A stretch of 64,000 nucleotides of DNA, taken from assembly GCF_009828065.1 (NCBI RefSeq), contig NZ_WTYK01000009.1, forward strand, positions 32,439 through 96,438, in the 5' to 3' direction. The DNA comes from Croceibacterium soli. Its GTDB lineage: Bacteria; Pseudomonadota; Alphaproteobacteria; Sphingomonadales; Sphingomonadaceae. The translations under genes and the position numbers were made by a program. Of the stretch, positions 40,862-49,413 are shown one piece after another; positions within the stretch are counted from its first letter, which is position 1; the number at the start of each line of letters is the position of its first letter. Below the pieces are notes generated by a model, which was given only the letters and a program-made list of their open reading frames with translations, was not told the origin of the DNA and did no database searches.

Positions 40862-43219
40862 TCAGGCCGCGGCGCGGCCCGGCAGGCAGCGCTGGGCGAG
40901 CGCAAGCGCTTCGGCGGCGGGCATTGGCCGGCCGAAGTAGTAGCCCTGGATCTTGGTGCAGCCCATGTCGCGGATCATCGCAGCCTCTGACGCCGTTTCG
41001 ACGCCTTCCGCGGTGGTCGTCATCTCCAGGCTGTCGGACATGGCCACGACGGCGCGGATGATCGCCAGGCTTTCGCGGCTGCCCTGCGCCGCGCCCTGGA
41101 CGAAGCTGCGGTCGACCTTGATCGTCGAAAAGCGGATCGCGCGGAGATAGCCGAGCGAGGAATAGCCGGTGCCGAAATCGTCGAGCGCGACCGAGCACCC
41201 GAGCGCGATGATCTCCTCCAGCGCCTGGCGCGCGACCTGTGCGTCGCGCACGAAGATGCTCTCGGTCACTTCGACCTCCAGCCGGCGGGCTGGCAAGCCG
41301 CTGTCGGCGAGAGCCTTGACGACCGTGGTTGCGAAGCCGGGCTCGAGCAGTTGCTCGCCCGAGACGTTGACCGAGACTTTCAGCCTGTCCGGCCAGGCGA
41401 CCGCCTGCCGGCATGCCTCGCGCATGACCCACTCCCCGATGGGTACGATCAGGCGCGTGTCCTCGGCCAGCGGGATGAATTTCGCCGGGCTGACGAAGCC
41501 GTGCTCCGTGCTGTTCCAGCGCAGCAGGGCTTCGAATGCGACCACGTGCTCGCCAACGGAGTCGACCACCGGCTGGAAATTCAGCGACAGCTCGTTCCTG
41601 TCGATGGCGAAGCGCAGCGCGGCTTCGAGCTGCCGGCGCTCCTCCGCCTCAGCGTGCAGGGATTGCTCGTAGGCGCGGTGCTGGCCTGCGCCGTCGTCCT
41701 TGGCCCGATTCAGCGCGAGATCCGCGTTGCGCATCAGCGCTTCGACCGTGTCGCCGTCGCCCGGGCCGGTGGCCGAGCCGACGCTGGCGCCGATGTAGAG
41801 CTTGTGTCCCTCCACGTCGAACGGCTTCGAGATCGCCTCGATCGACCGGTTCGCCAGCTGGACCAACTTGTCGCGATCCGAGGCGTCGCGGATCACCACC
41901 GCGAATTCGTCACCGCCCAGCCGGCCGCACATCGCGCCTTCGCCGACAGCCTGCTGCAGCCGCTGCGAAACCTGGACCAGCAGGTTGTCGCCGATGCGGT
42001 GGCCGAGCGAATCGTTCACCGCCTTGAAGCGATCGAGGTCGATCATCAGGAAGCCGCAGCGCGAACGCCACTGCTCCGCGTAAGCCAGCGCCTCTTTCAG
42101 CGCCTCGGTGATCATCAGCCGGTTCGGCAGCCCGGTCAGCGTGTCGTACCGCGCGAGGAATGCGATCTTCTCGGACGATTCGCGCTGTTCGGTCACGTCC
42201 GAGCCGACGCCGCGGAAGCCGGCGAAACGGCCGTTCTCGTCCTGTATCGGCGTGCCGGAGATTTCCCACCAGCGGCGTTCCGAACCGATCTCGACCTGCA
42301 CCAGGAGGTCCGAGAAGCTCTCCCGCCGTTTGATGCGCTCGGCGAGGTCATGCAGGCTGGCGGGGAAGTGCCCGCTTTCCCAGGCGGAGCCGGCGAGCAG
42401 TTCGACGAAGGACTTGCCTTCGGCCTCCGCCGCATCGCGCCCCAGGGCATGTGCGAAGCGCGGGCTTACCCCGCGGATGCGCCGGTTGCCGTCCATCTGC
42501 CACAGCCAGTCGGCCTCGTTCTCCTCGAACTCGCGCAGCAGCACCGAAACGGTCTCCGCCTTTTCGGCCACGCTGGCTTCGGCCACGCGCGAAGACAGGA
42601 AAGTCCGCGCGACGTTAAGGCCGCCGCCGATCGTGATCGCCACGAAAGCTCCGGTAGCAACGGCGAATGTGAACTCGCCGCGCAAGAGGAAAGAGGCGAC
42701 AGCGGCGGCCCCCACGACCGCCGAGAAGACGATCATCGCCATCGGTGCGGCCGACATGACCAGGGCCGAGCCGGCGATCAGCATGGAGACCAGCGTCCAA
42801 AGGGCGAACTGGTCCGCCGCCGTGCCGAACGGGACGAACAGCAGCAAGGGCACGGCCCAGATCGCGGAAGTGCCGCCGACACCGATCGCGTGGCTCCTGA
42901 ACTCGCCGCGAGTCATCGACCGGCGATCGACATTCGCCAGGCTGCTGTCGATCCGGCACAAGTTCCACTGCGCGGCGACAACGGCCGCGAGCCACAGCAG
43001 CAGGCCGATCAGCGGTACGTCGCCAAGGAACAGGCTGACGGCGATCACGGCGCTCAGCGCATGGGCGATGGCCCTGCAACGGGACAGCTTATGAAGGTGA
43101 GCGTACTGGAAGGCGCGCAGCCGCGCCCAGTCACCCTTCTCGGGGTCCCTGAGCCCGACGAGCTCCGGCAGCGCCAGATCGAGCGGAAGCTGCGGCAGAT
43201 CGGATTGACTGGCCCTCAC
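40862..43219 (-). CDS. Membrane-anchored PAS-GGDEF-EAL protein (c-di-GMP turnover)
   Basis: A 785-residue protein. The N terminus has about six membrane helices (residues 45-215), then a PAS domain (about 220-340, with WEISGTPIQDENGRFAGFRG), a GGDEF domain with the intact active site GRLGGDEFAVV (about 434) and an EAL domain with FEALLRW (about 561), DDFGTGYSSL and KVDRSFV, all consistent with catalytic competence for both synthesis and hydrolysis of c-di-GMP. The start is uncertain: no ATG fits, GTG 43219 is chosen, and TTG 43240 would add seven residues. It converges on purQ across a repeat array. The PilZ protein at 31592 is a plausible effector. Confidence 0.9.
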   Translation of the reverse strand: MRASQSDLPQLPLDLALPELVGLRDPEKGDWARLRAFQYAHLHKLSRCRAIAHALSAVIAVSLFLGDVPLIGLLLWLAAVVAAQWNLCRIDSSLANVDRRSMTRGEFRSHAIGVGGTSAIWAVPLLLFVPFGTAADQFALWTLVSMLIAGSALVMSAAPMAMIVFSAVVGAAAVASFLLRGEFTFAVATGAFVAITIGGGLNVARTFLSSRVAEASVAEKAETVSVLLREFEENEADWLWQMDGNRRIRGVSPRFAHALGRDAAEAEGKSFVELLAGSAWESGHFPASLHDLAERIKRRESFSDLLVQVEIGSERRWWEISGTPIQDENGRFAGFRGVGSDVTEQRESSEKIAFLARYDTLTGLPNRLMITEALKEALAYAEQWRSRCGFLMIDLDRFKAVNDSLGHRIGDNLLVQVSQRLQQAVGEGAMCGRLGGDEFAVVIRDASDRDKLVQLANRSIEAISKPFDVEGHKLYIGASVGSATGPGDGDTVEALMRNADLALNRAKDDGAGQHRAYEQSLHAEAEERRQLEAALRFAIDRNELSLNFQPVVDSVGEHVVAFEALLRWNSTEHGFVSPAKFIPLAEDTRLIVPIGEWVMREACRQAVAWPDRLKVSVNVSGEQLLEPGFATTVVKALADSGLPARRLEVEVTESIFVRDAQVARQALEEIIALGCSVALDDFGTGYSSLGYLRAIRFSTIKVDRSFVQGAAQGSRESLAIIRAVVAMSDSLEMTTTAEGVETASEAAMIRDMGCTKIQGYYFGRPMPAAEALALAQRCLPGRAAA

Positions 43220-43282
43220 ACCGCCGCGAGTACCCGGCAATGGTTGAGACAGGGTAAAGGATCGACTGCGGATTGCGCAGTG

Positions 43283-45106
43283 TTATTCGACTGTTACCGA
43301 CTTCGCCAGATTGCGCGGCTGATCGACGTCGGTGCCCTTGGCGACCGCCACGTGATAGGCGAGCAGTTGCACGGGAACGGCGTAGACGAGCGGGGCGATC
43401 AACGGATGCACCGACGGCATCTCGATGGTCGCCAGGCAGCCCTCGCCCGCTTCTTCCAGGCCTTCGGCATCGGAGATCAGCACGATCTTTCCGCCCCGCG
43501 CGCGAACTTCCTGCATGTTGGAAACCGTCTTCTCGAACAGCGGGCCGGAAGGCGCCAGCACGATCACCGGCACGGCCTCGTCGATCAGCGCGATCGGTCC
43601 GTGCTTCATCTCCCCCGCGGCATAGCCTTCGGCGTGAATGTAGCTGATCTCCTTCAGCTTGAGCGCCCCTTCCAGCGCCAGCGGGAAGTCCGGGCCCCGC
43701 CCGAGATAGAGCACGTCCCGGGCCGGAGCGATCAGGTGCGCCATCGCCGCGATCTCCTCGTCGTGCGCGAGGGCAGCGTTGAGGCAGGCCGGCGCCTCGA
43801 GCAGGTGAGCGACGATCTCCGCTTCCTCTGCGGGGGACAGGCGGCCCTTCTTGACCGCGAAGTGCGCCGCGAGAGCGGCCAGCACGGCGAGCTGGCAAGT
43901 GAACGCCTTGGTGCTGGCGACACCGATCTCCGGACCCGCATGCGTCGGCAGGAGCAGATCGGCCTCCCGCGCCATCGAACTGGTCGGCACGTTGACGACC
44001 ACGGCGATCGTCTGCCCTTCCGCCTTGCAGTGCCGCAGCGCCGCCAAGGTGTCGGCGGTCTCCCCGCTCTGCGAGATGAACAGGGCCAGGCCGCCCTCGG
44101 GCAGGACCGGCTGGCGGTAACGGAACTCGCTGGCGAAATCGATGTCGACGGGCACGCGGGCGAACTGTTCGAACCAGTACTTGGCGACCATCCCGGCGTA
44201 GTAGCTGGTGCCGCAGGCGACGATGGTGACGCGGTCGACTCCCGAGATGTCGAAATCGATCTGCGGCAGGGCGACCTGCTGCTCGAGCGGGCGGAGGTAG
44301 GAACGGAGCGTCTGGGCCACGACCGTCGGCTGCTCGAAGATCTCCTTGAGCATGAAGTGGCGGTAGTTGCCCTTCTCGATCGCGGCCGCCGATGCGCCGG
44401 ACGTGGTGATCTCGCGCGTCACTTGCTCGCCGTTCGCGTCGTAGATGGTCGCACCGTCCCGTGTGACGACGACCCAGTCGCCTTCCTCGAGATAAGCGAT
44501 CTTCTGGGTGAGTGGGGCGAGCGCCAGGGCATCCGAGCCGAGGTAGGTCTCACCGTCCCCATACCCGACGACCAGCGGAGAGCCGAGCCGCGCGCCGATC
44601 AGCATGTCGGGATGTGCGCGGAAGGCGATCGCCAGGGCGAAAGCGCCGCGCAGCTGCGGCAGGATGTCGCGCACCGCGTCCTCGGGCGACCTGCCGGCCT
44701 CGACCTGCTCCGAAATGAGGTGGGCGACGACTTCGGTGTCGGTTTCGCTCTCGAACGTCCGGCCGCGCGCCTGGAGCTCGCCGCGCAGGGAGCGGAAGTT
44801 CTCGATGATGCCGTTGTGCACCAGGGCCAGTTCGGCGGTGACATGGGGGTGCGCGTTGTTCGTGGTCGGCGCGCCATGGGTCGCCCAGCGGGTGTGGGCG
44901 ATGCCGACCATTCCCGCCGCGGGGCTGCGCTCCAGCTCCGCCACGAGATTCAGCAGCTTGCCTTCGGCCCGGCGGCGAACAAGCGCGCCGTCGTCGAGCG
45001 TGCAGATCCCGGCGCTATCGTATCCGCGGTACTCCATCCGCCTGAGGCCATCGACCAGCCGTTCCGCGACGGGCCGGTTGCCGACGATGCCGATGATTCC
45101 GCACAT
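43283..45106 (-). CDS. glmS: Glutamine-fructose-6-phosphate aminotransferase GlmS
   Basis: A 607-residue enzyme making glucosamine-6-phosphate for peptidoglycan and lipopolysaccharide. The N-terminal nucleophile cysteine follows the initiator in MCGIIGIVGN; the glutaminase domain includes GIAHTRWATHGAPTTNNAHP. Two SIS isomerase domains follow, with ILSCGTSYYAG-like VTIVACGTSYYAG and SQSGETADTLAAL, and the C terminus KSVTVE is canonical. It starts 15 bp after the stop of the PIN-domain toxin gene, which together with its antitoxin separates it from glmU. No glmS ribozyme is seen, as expected outside Firmicutes. Confidence 0.97.
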   Translation of the reverse strand: MCGIIGIVGNRPVAERLVDGLRRMEYRGYDSAGICTLDDGALVRRRAEGKLLNLVAELERSPAAGMVGIAHTRWATHGAPTTNNAHPHVTAELALVHNGIIENFRSLRGELQARGRTFESETDTEVVAHLISEQVEAGRSPEDAVRDILPQLRGAFALAIAFRAHPDMLIGARLGSPLVVGYGDGETYLGSDALALAPLTQKIAYLEEGDWVVVTRDGATIYDANGEQVTREITTSGASAAAIEKGNYRHFMLKEIFEQPTVVAQTLRSYLRPLEQQVALPQIDFDISGVDRVTIVACGTSYYAGMVAKYWFEQFARVPVDIDFASEFRYRQPVLPEGGLALFISQSGETADTLAALRHCKAEGQTIAVVVNVPTSSMAREADLLLPTHAGPEIGVASTKAFTCQLAVLAALAAHFAVKKGRLSPAEEAEIVAHLLEAPACLNAALAHDEEIAAMAHLIAPARDVLYLGRGPDFPLALEGALKLKEISYIHAEGYAAGEMKHGPIALIDEAVPVIVLAPSGPLFEKTVSNMQEVRARGGKIVLISDAEGLEEAGEGCLATIEMPSVHPLIAPLVYAVPVQLLAYHVAVAKGTDVDQPRNLAKSVTVE

Positions 45107-45121
45107 GGATTTGTCTTTCGA

Positions 45122-45490
45122 TCAGAGGAAATAGGGGATGCGGATGCCCGGCATCGTGGCCGGAAAATCCGTCGTGTTGCGGGTGACGAGGATGCGCCCG
45201 GTCTTTTGCGCCGAGGCAAGGACGATGGCGTCCAGCGCGCCGAGACGCCGTCGCTGGCCGCGGAGCGTCGCCGCGTGACGGGCGATGTCCTCGCCGACCT
45301 CGATGATCCGGAACTGGCTGAGGTACCCTTCGGCCCGGTCGGCGTCGCCCGGCAGGCCCAGGACCATGATCTCGATCCACGACATGCGGCTGATGAAGCG
45401 TTCCGTATAGCGCTTCAGCTCGCCATGCGCCGCGGGAACGCCGCGCAGCGCGTCGATCAGAATGTTGGTGTCGAAGACCGCTTCGGTCAC
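45122..45490 (-). CDS. vapC: PIN-domain toxin (VapC family)
   Basis: A 122-residue PIN ribonuclease. The acidic active-site residues are visible: aspartate in EAVFDTNILIDAL (residue 7), glutamate in SWIEIMV (about 42), and aspartates in LGALDAIVLASA (about 91) and TRNTTDFPA (about 110). VapC toxins cleave tRNA or rRNA when freed from their antitoxin. The start is GTG 45490, overlapping the antitoxin stop as GTGA, typical of coupled toxin-antitoxin pairs. It lies on the same strand and only 15 bp before glmS. The target RNA cannot be predicted. Confidence 0.87.
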   Translation of the reverse strand: MTEAVFDTNILIDALRGVPAAHGELKRYTERFISRMSWIEIMVLGLPGDADRAEGYLSQFRIIEVGEDIARHAATLRGQRRRLGALDAIVLASAQKTGRILVTRNTTDFPATMPGIRIPYFL

Positions 45491-45807
45491 GATTCCCCAC
45501 CTTCGCGCGGGCGACCATCGCCGTCCTCGAACAGATCGGGAAACTCGGCCTTCACGTCTTCGTAGCCCGCATCCCACGGCCTCGTGGCCGAAGCACGCTC
45601 CCGGCGCTGCCAGTCGACGGCGTCGCCGATGTCCTCCCGGTCCTTCCAGATGCCGAAGTACCGCTCGATGCCGTCCCTTGCCGTATCGGCGCGAAAGGCG
45701 CTCACCGCCTGGCGCAGCACGGCGGCGCGCGACCGGCCCTGCTCTTCCGCAAGGCGGTCGAGCCACTTGATGTCGTCTTCGGGAAGGTCGGCAAGGATGC
45801 GCGGCAT
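45487..45807 (-). CDS. Ribbon-helix-helix antitoxin partner of the PIN toxin
   Basis: A 106-residue protein. Its N terminus MPRILADLPEDDIKWLDRLA followed by EEQGRSRAAVLRQAVSAF is a CopG/ribbon-helix-helix DNA-binding domain. The acidic C-terminal half (GIWKDREDIGDAVDWQRRER... to EFPDLFEDGD) is the expected toxin-neutralising tail. It overlaps the PIN toxin by GTGA and starts 38 bp after the glmU stop. Such antitoxins usually repress their own promoter together with the toxin, so a promoter/operator may lie in the 38-bp gap or at the end of glmU. The assignment rests on domain layout and context. Confidence 0.85.
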   Translation of the reverse strand: MPRILADLPEDDIKWLDRLAEEQGRSRAAVLRQAVSAFRADTARDGIERYFGIWKDREDIGDAVDWQRRERASATRPWDAGYEDVKAEFPDLFEDGDGRPREGGES

Positions 45808-45845
45808 TGCGGCGCGGCGATATCACAGCATGATGTCACCGCAAG

Positions 45846-47219
45846 CTATTTCTTCGGGTCGGCCTTCTTCTTTTTCATGGCATCGTGGAATCGGTCGGCC
45901 CAGCCCGGCTTCACCAGCTGCTCCGCCCGGACCATGCGCAGTTCGCCGGCCGCAACGTCGCGGCTGACCGCGCTGCCGGCCGCGACGATCGCGTCGGCGC
46001 CGATGCTCACCGGAGCGATCAGGGCGCTGTTGGAGCCGATGAAGGCGCGCTCCCCGATGACGGTCCGGTGCTTGAAGTATCCATCGTAATTGCAGGTGAT
46101 CGTCCCGGCCCCGATGTTGGCCGCAGCGCCCACGGTAGCATCGCCGACGTAGCTCAGGTGGTTGGCCTTCGCGCCTTCGCCGAGTTCAGCGTTCTTGACC
46201 TCCACGAAGTTGCCGACTTTGACGCCCTTGGCCAATCGAGTGCCCGGACGCAGCCGCGCGAACGGGCCGACCGAAGCGCCCTCGCCCAGTTCGGCGCCTT
46301 CGATGTGGCAGAAAGCATGGATGGTCACACCGTCGGCGACTGTCACGCCAGGCCCGAAGACCACGCTCGGCTCGATCGTCACGTCGCGGCCGAGCTGCGT
46401 GTCCCAGGCGAAGAACACCGTCTCCGGCGCGACCAGCGTGGCGCCTTCGGCCATTGCTTTGGACCGGCGGACGCGCTGCCAGCGGGCTTCGGCTTCGGCG
46501 AGTTCGGCCCGCGAGTTGATTCCGGCGACTTCGTCCGGGTCCTCAGTCGTGACCACCGCGCAAGTGCGCCCTTCGGAAATCGCCACGTTGACTGCGTCGG
46601 GCAGGTAGTATTCGCCCTGGGCGTTGTCGTTGCCGACTTTGCGGAGCAGGTCGAACAGCACGTCGGCGGGCGCAGCCAGCAGGCCGGAGTTGCACAGCCG
46701 GCACTGGCGCTGGCCGTCGTCGGCGTCCTTGTGCTCCACCATCCAGGCGATACGCCCGCCCTGGGCGATCACCCGGCCGTATTGCAGCGTATCCTCCGGC
46801 TCGAACCCGAGCACGACCGCCGCCGGCTCGTCCTCCTCGTGCAGCCGCTCGATCATGGAGCGCATCGTCGTGGCGCTGACGAACGGCACGTCGCCGTAGA
46901 GCACCAGCACATCCCCCTGGAAGCCGGCCAGCGCAGCTTCCGCCTGCTGCACGGCATGGGCCGTGCCAAGCTGCGGCTCCTGCACTGCGAACACGGCGCG
47001 TCCCGCCAGCTGCTTCTCGAGCTGCTCCCGCCCGTCGCCGACGATCACCACGGTCCGCTCCGGCTGGAGCTCGGCGAGCGCGGCGAGCAGGTGCTCGATC
47101 ATCGGCCGCCCGGCGATCGGGTGCAGCACTTTGTGGCGCTGGCTCTTCATCCGGGTTCCCTTGCCCGCGGCAAGAACTACGGCGGCGATGGGGGCGGCAG
47201 GTCGGCTGGTCTGGGTCAT
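45846..47219 (-). CDS. glmU: Bifunctional UDP-N-acetylglucosamine pyrophosphorylase/glucosamine-1-P acetyltransferase GlmU
   Basis: A 457-residue enzyme. The N-terminal uridylyltransferase domain has AAVVLAAGKGTRMKSQRHKV (about residues 12-31) and LVLYGDVPFV. The C-terminal left-handed beta-helix acetyltransferase domain has hexapeptide repeats (VSIGADAIVAAG and similar) and IGAGTITCNYDGYFKHRTVI. It makes UDP-GlcNAc for peptidoglycan and lipid A. ATG 47219 begins MTQTSRPAAPIAAVV; upstream open codons overlap the divergent gph region. glmS lies downstream on the same strand, separated by a toxin-antitoxin pair. Confidence 0.97.
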   Translation of the reverse strand: MTQTSRPAAPIAAVVLAAGKGTRMKSQRHKVLHPIAGRPMIEHLLAALAELQPERTVVIVGDGREQLEKQLAGRAVFAVQEPQLGTAHAVQQAEAALAGFQGDVLVLYGDVPFVSATTMRSMIERLHEEDEPAAVVLGFEPEDTLQYGRVIAQGGRIAWMVEHKDADDGQRQCRLCNSGLLAAPADVLFDLLRKVGNDNAQGEYYLPDAVNVAISEGRTCAVVTTEDPDEVAGINSRAELAEAEARWQRVRRSKAMAEGATLVAPETVFFAWDTQLGRDVTIEPSVVFGPGVTVADGVTIHAFCHIEGAELGEGASVGPFARLRPGTRLAKGVKVGNFVEVKNAELGEGAKANHLSYVGDATVGAAANIGAGTITCNYDGYFKHRTVIGERAFIGSNSALIAPVSIGADAIVAAGSAVSRDVAAGELRMVRAEQLVKPGWADRFHDAMKKKKADPKK

Positions 47220-47281
47220 CGCGCGCGGCAATGCCACCAATCCGTTGCGGTTTCCATATCGCTCTGGCACGGCGCGCCGCA

Positions 47282-47953
47282 ATGAACGGCTTCCCCTTCG
47301 ATACGATCGGCTTCGACCTCGACGGAACCCTGGTGGACACCGCGCCGGACCTTGGCCGGGCGGTCAACCACGCGCTGGCCCGGATCGGACGGGCACCGGT
47401 CAGCGCCGACGTAACCCGCGAACTGATCGGCGGCGGCACCCGGGCCATGCTCACGCGCGCGCTGGAGCGCACCGGCGGCATGGTAGGCGAGGAAGAGTTC
47501 GCCGGCCTCTACGAGGAATTGATCGGCTGCTACGAACGGCACACCTCCGAAGGCAGCGAGCCCTACCCCGGCTGCCTTGCCGCGCTGGACGCGCTGACCG
47601 CGCGCGGCTGCAAGCTGGCGGTGGTCACCAACAAGATGGAATACCTCGCCCGCAAGCTGCTGGACGAATTGCAGATGACCGATCGCTTCGCCTGCATCCT
47701 CGGCGGCGACACGCTTGGCCCCGGGCGGGCAAAGCCGGCTCCGGACATGATCGAGGCCGCGCTCGAACGCAGCGGCGGCACGCGCTTCGCGATGGTTGGC
47801 GATTCAAGCTTCGACGTGCGCGCCGCCAAAGCCGCCGGCGCTCCTTGCGTGGTCCTGAGCGTCGGCTACCACGACGCCCCGCCGGAGACCCTCGGCGCCG
47901 ACGCGCTGATCGACCACTACGACGAACTGGTGGGCGTGCTCGAGCGGCTGTGA
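47282..47953 (+). CDS. gph: Phosphoglycolate phosphatase (HAD family)
   Basis: A 223-residue haloacid-dehalogenase phosphatase that removes phosphate from 2-phosphoglycolate, a product of DNA 3'-end repair and of oxygenase activity. HAD motif I is GFDLDGTLVDTAPDL (about residues 10-24), motif II is KLAVVTNKMEY, motif III is KPAPDMIEAAL, and motif IV is FAMVGDSSFDVRAAKAAGAP. The ATG at 47282 is divergent from glmU with 62 bp between starts. A related HAD function cannot be excluded, but length and context fit Gph. Confidence 0.88.
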   Translation: MNGFPFDTIGFDLDGTLVDTAPDLGRAVNHALARIGRAPVSADVTRELIGGGTRAMLTRALERTGGMVGEEEFAGLYEELIGCYERHTSEGSEPYPGCLAALDALTARGCKLAVVTNKMEYLARKLLDELQMTDRFACILGGDTLGPGRAKPAPDMIEAALERSGGTRFAMVGDSSFDVRAAKAAGAPCVVLSVGYHDAPPETLGADALIDHYDELVGVLERL

Positions 47954-47970
47954 GCCACGGAGGCGCCGTT

Positions 47971-48285
47971 CTAACGGCGGCTCTTCCCCTTCTTGTCGAT
48001 CAGGACAGCCTGTTGCCACCGGCTCGGCGCCTTGTCGGTGCGATGGATGCAACCGGCCCAGCAGCAGGGCCGCTTCTTCCCTTCCAGCAGTTCCTCGCAC
48101 GTTCGCTGGATCCGACGCTGGCGTGTCGCTGCCTGCTTGGCGTCCTCAACCCAGCAGATGAATTCGTTGCGACCCAACGGAGTAAGGCTTTCCCACCGCT
48201 TCAGAACGTCGGGTTGCGATCGCAGGGCCGCTTGGAGGTCTTCGCCTGCCTCGTGCACGGTGCCGTGAGGAAATTCGGTCGGCAT
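47971..48285 (-). CDS. YdeI/OmpD-associated family protein
   Basis: A 104-residue soluble protein. The conserved element LKRWESLTPLGRNEFICWVEDAKQAATRQRRIQRTCEELLEGKKRP (given only as located at about residues 27-72) is the YdeI/OmpD-associated domain found in proteins linked to bacteriocin and peptide resistance in enterics; its molecular role is unknown. Three cysteines are present. The ATG at 48285 is chosen over a TTG three codons upstream. It is downstream of the DUF2794 gene with an 11-bp gap, probably co-transcribed with cysE and DUF2794. Confidence 0.8.
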   Translation of the reverse strand: MPTEFPHGTVHEAGEDLQAALRSQPDVLKRWESLTPLGRNEFICWVEDAKQAATRQRRIQRTCEELLEGKKRPCCWAGCIHRTDKAPSRWQQAVLIDKKGKSRR

Positions 48286-48296
48286 GAGGCGCAACC

Positions 48297-48656
48297 CTAT
48301 TCAGCCACGACCTTCACCAGCCGCCGCTCGACCGGCGCGAGCACGCCGGCCAGTTCATGCCCGCGCTTGAGGACCTGGCCGTGTTCGCCGAACAGGGTCC
48401 ACATGCCCTGCTTGTTGCGCAGCGCGGGCCGTTTCTCAAGGCGCATCTGCGGCACGTCGGCGGTGCGGCGGAAGGCGGCGAAAGTGGCGTGGTCCTTGTC
48501 GAAGTCCATCGCATAATCGCGCCATTCCCCGGCGGCGACCATGCGGCCGTAGAGATCGAGGATGCGCTGCAGCTCCGCCCGCTCGAACCCGACTTGGCTG
48601 GGCGGGCGGCCGGGGAAGGCGAGTATCGTGCTGCCTGCGCCGGGTCCGAAGCTCAT
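48297..48656 (-). CDS. DUF2794 domain-containing protein
   Basis: A 119-residue soluble protein. The segment FERAELQRILDLYGRMVAAGEWRDYAMDFDKDHATFAAFRR, at about residues 24-64, is the signature of DUF2794, an alphaproteobacterial family without known function. The C-terminal half (RPALRNKQGMWTLFGEHGQV) is also conserved. Its ATG overlaps the cysE stop by one base (TGATG), so it is translated together with serine acetyltransferase. Confidence 0.87.
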   Translation of the reverse strand: MSFGPGAGSTILAFPGRPPSQVGFERAELQRILDLYGRMVAAGEWRDYAMDFDKDHATFAAFRRTADVPQMRLEKRPALRNKQGMWTLFGEHGQVLKRGHELAGVLAPVERRLVKVVAE

Positions 48657-49357
48657 CAGGTGCTCGAGCCGCTGCGCTTGCGCGGCCCTGCGGCATTTTC
48701 GTCGCCGCCGCGCATCCGCTCGATCTCGGCCTGAAGCTGCGCAAGGCGCGACTCGAGTTCGTCGATCCGCTGGCTGCTCGGCTCGCAGGGCTCATCACAG
48801 GGCGTGCCGTAAGGGATGAACTCTCGCAGCCAGGTTTCCGCCGGGACGAGCGTCGAGCGAGCCTTGAGGCCGACCATCGTCGCGCCTTCCGGCACGTCGT
48901 CCGTGACCACGGCGTTGGCGCCGACGCGGGCGCGTTCCCCCACGGTGATCGGGCCGATGATCTGGGCGCCGGAGCCGATGATCACGTTGTCCATCAGCGT
49001 CGGGTGGCGCTTGCCGCCTTTCCCGTTGGTCGGGTTGGTCCCACCGAGGGTGACGCACTGGTAGATGGTGACGTTGTCGCCGATATGCGCGGTTTCGCCG
49101 ATCACCGTGAAGCCGTGATCGATGAAGAAGTTGCGCCCGATCTTCGCGCCCGGATGAATGTCGATGGCGGTGAGGAAGCGGGAGAAGTGGTTGACCGCGC
49201 GGGCCAGGAAATAGAGCTCGGCTTCGAACAGCCAGTGGGCCAGGCGATGCAGGCCGAGCGCCCAGACACCCGGATAGAGCAGCACTTCCCAGCGGCTGCG
49301 TGGCGCCGGGTCGCGGGCCTTGATGGAATCCAGGTAGGAGATCAGCCGGTCGAACAT
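48656..49357 (-). CDS. cysE: Serine O-acetyltransferase (EpsC/CysE type)
   Basis: A 233-residue enzyme that makes O-acetylserine, the precursor of cysteine. A short N-terminal helical region (LISYLDSIKARDPAPRSRWE) is followed by a left-handed beta-helix with hexapeptide repeats: IDIHPGAKIGRNFFIDHGFTVIGE, then DNVTIYQCVTLGG and GKGGKRHPTLMDNVIIGSGA, which carry the conserved catalytic histidines. A predicted coiled-coil C-terminal tail (QRIDELESRLAQLQAEIERM) is unusual and may mediate oligomerisation or partner binding. It is the first gene of a group with DUF2794 and the YdeI-like gene. Confidence 0.93.
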   Translation of the reverse strand: MFDRLISYLDSIKARDPAPRSRWEVLLYPGVWALGLHRLAHWLFEAELYFLARAVNHFSRFLTAIDIHPGAKIGRNFFIDHGFTVIGETAHIGDNVTIYQCVTLGGTNPTNGKGGKRHPTLMDNVIIGSGAQIIGPITVGERARVGANAVVTDDVPEGATMVGLKARSTLVPAETWLREFIPYGTPCDEPCEPSSQRIDELESRLAQLQAEIERMRGGDENAAGPRKRSGSST

Positions 49358-49413
49358 GGCACCCGATTCTCCATCAAACGCCGCACCAAAGCAAGGCGGC
49401 TTTCCTCGCCCCC

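Noticed and set aside
41351..45565. A 1404-residue open frame on the plus strand
   Set aside because: It is antisense to the GGDEF-EAL and glmS genes, both with intact motifs; the frame is open only because of high GC and has no family-like sequence.
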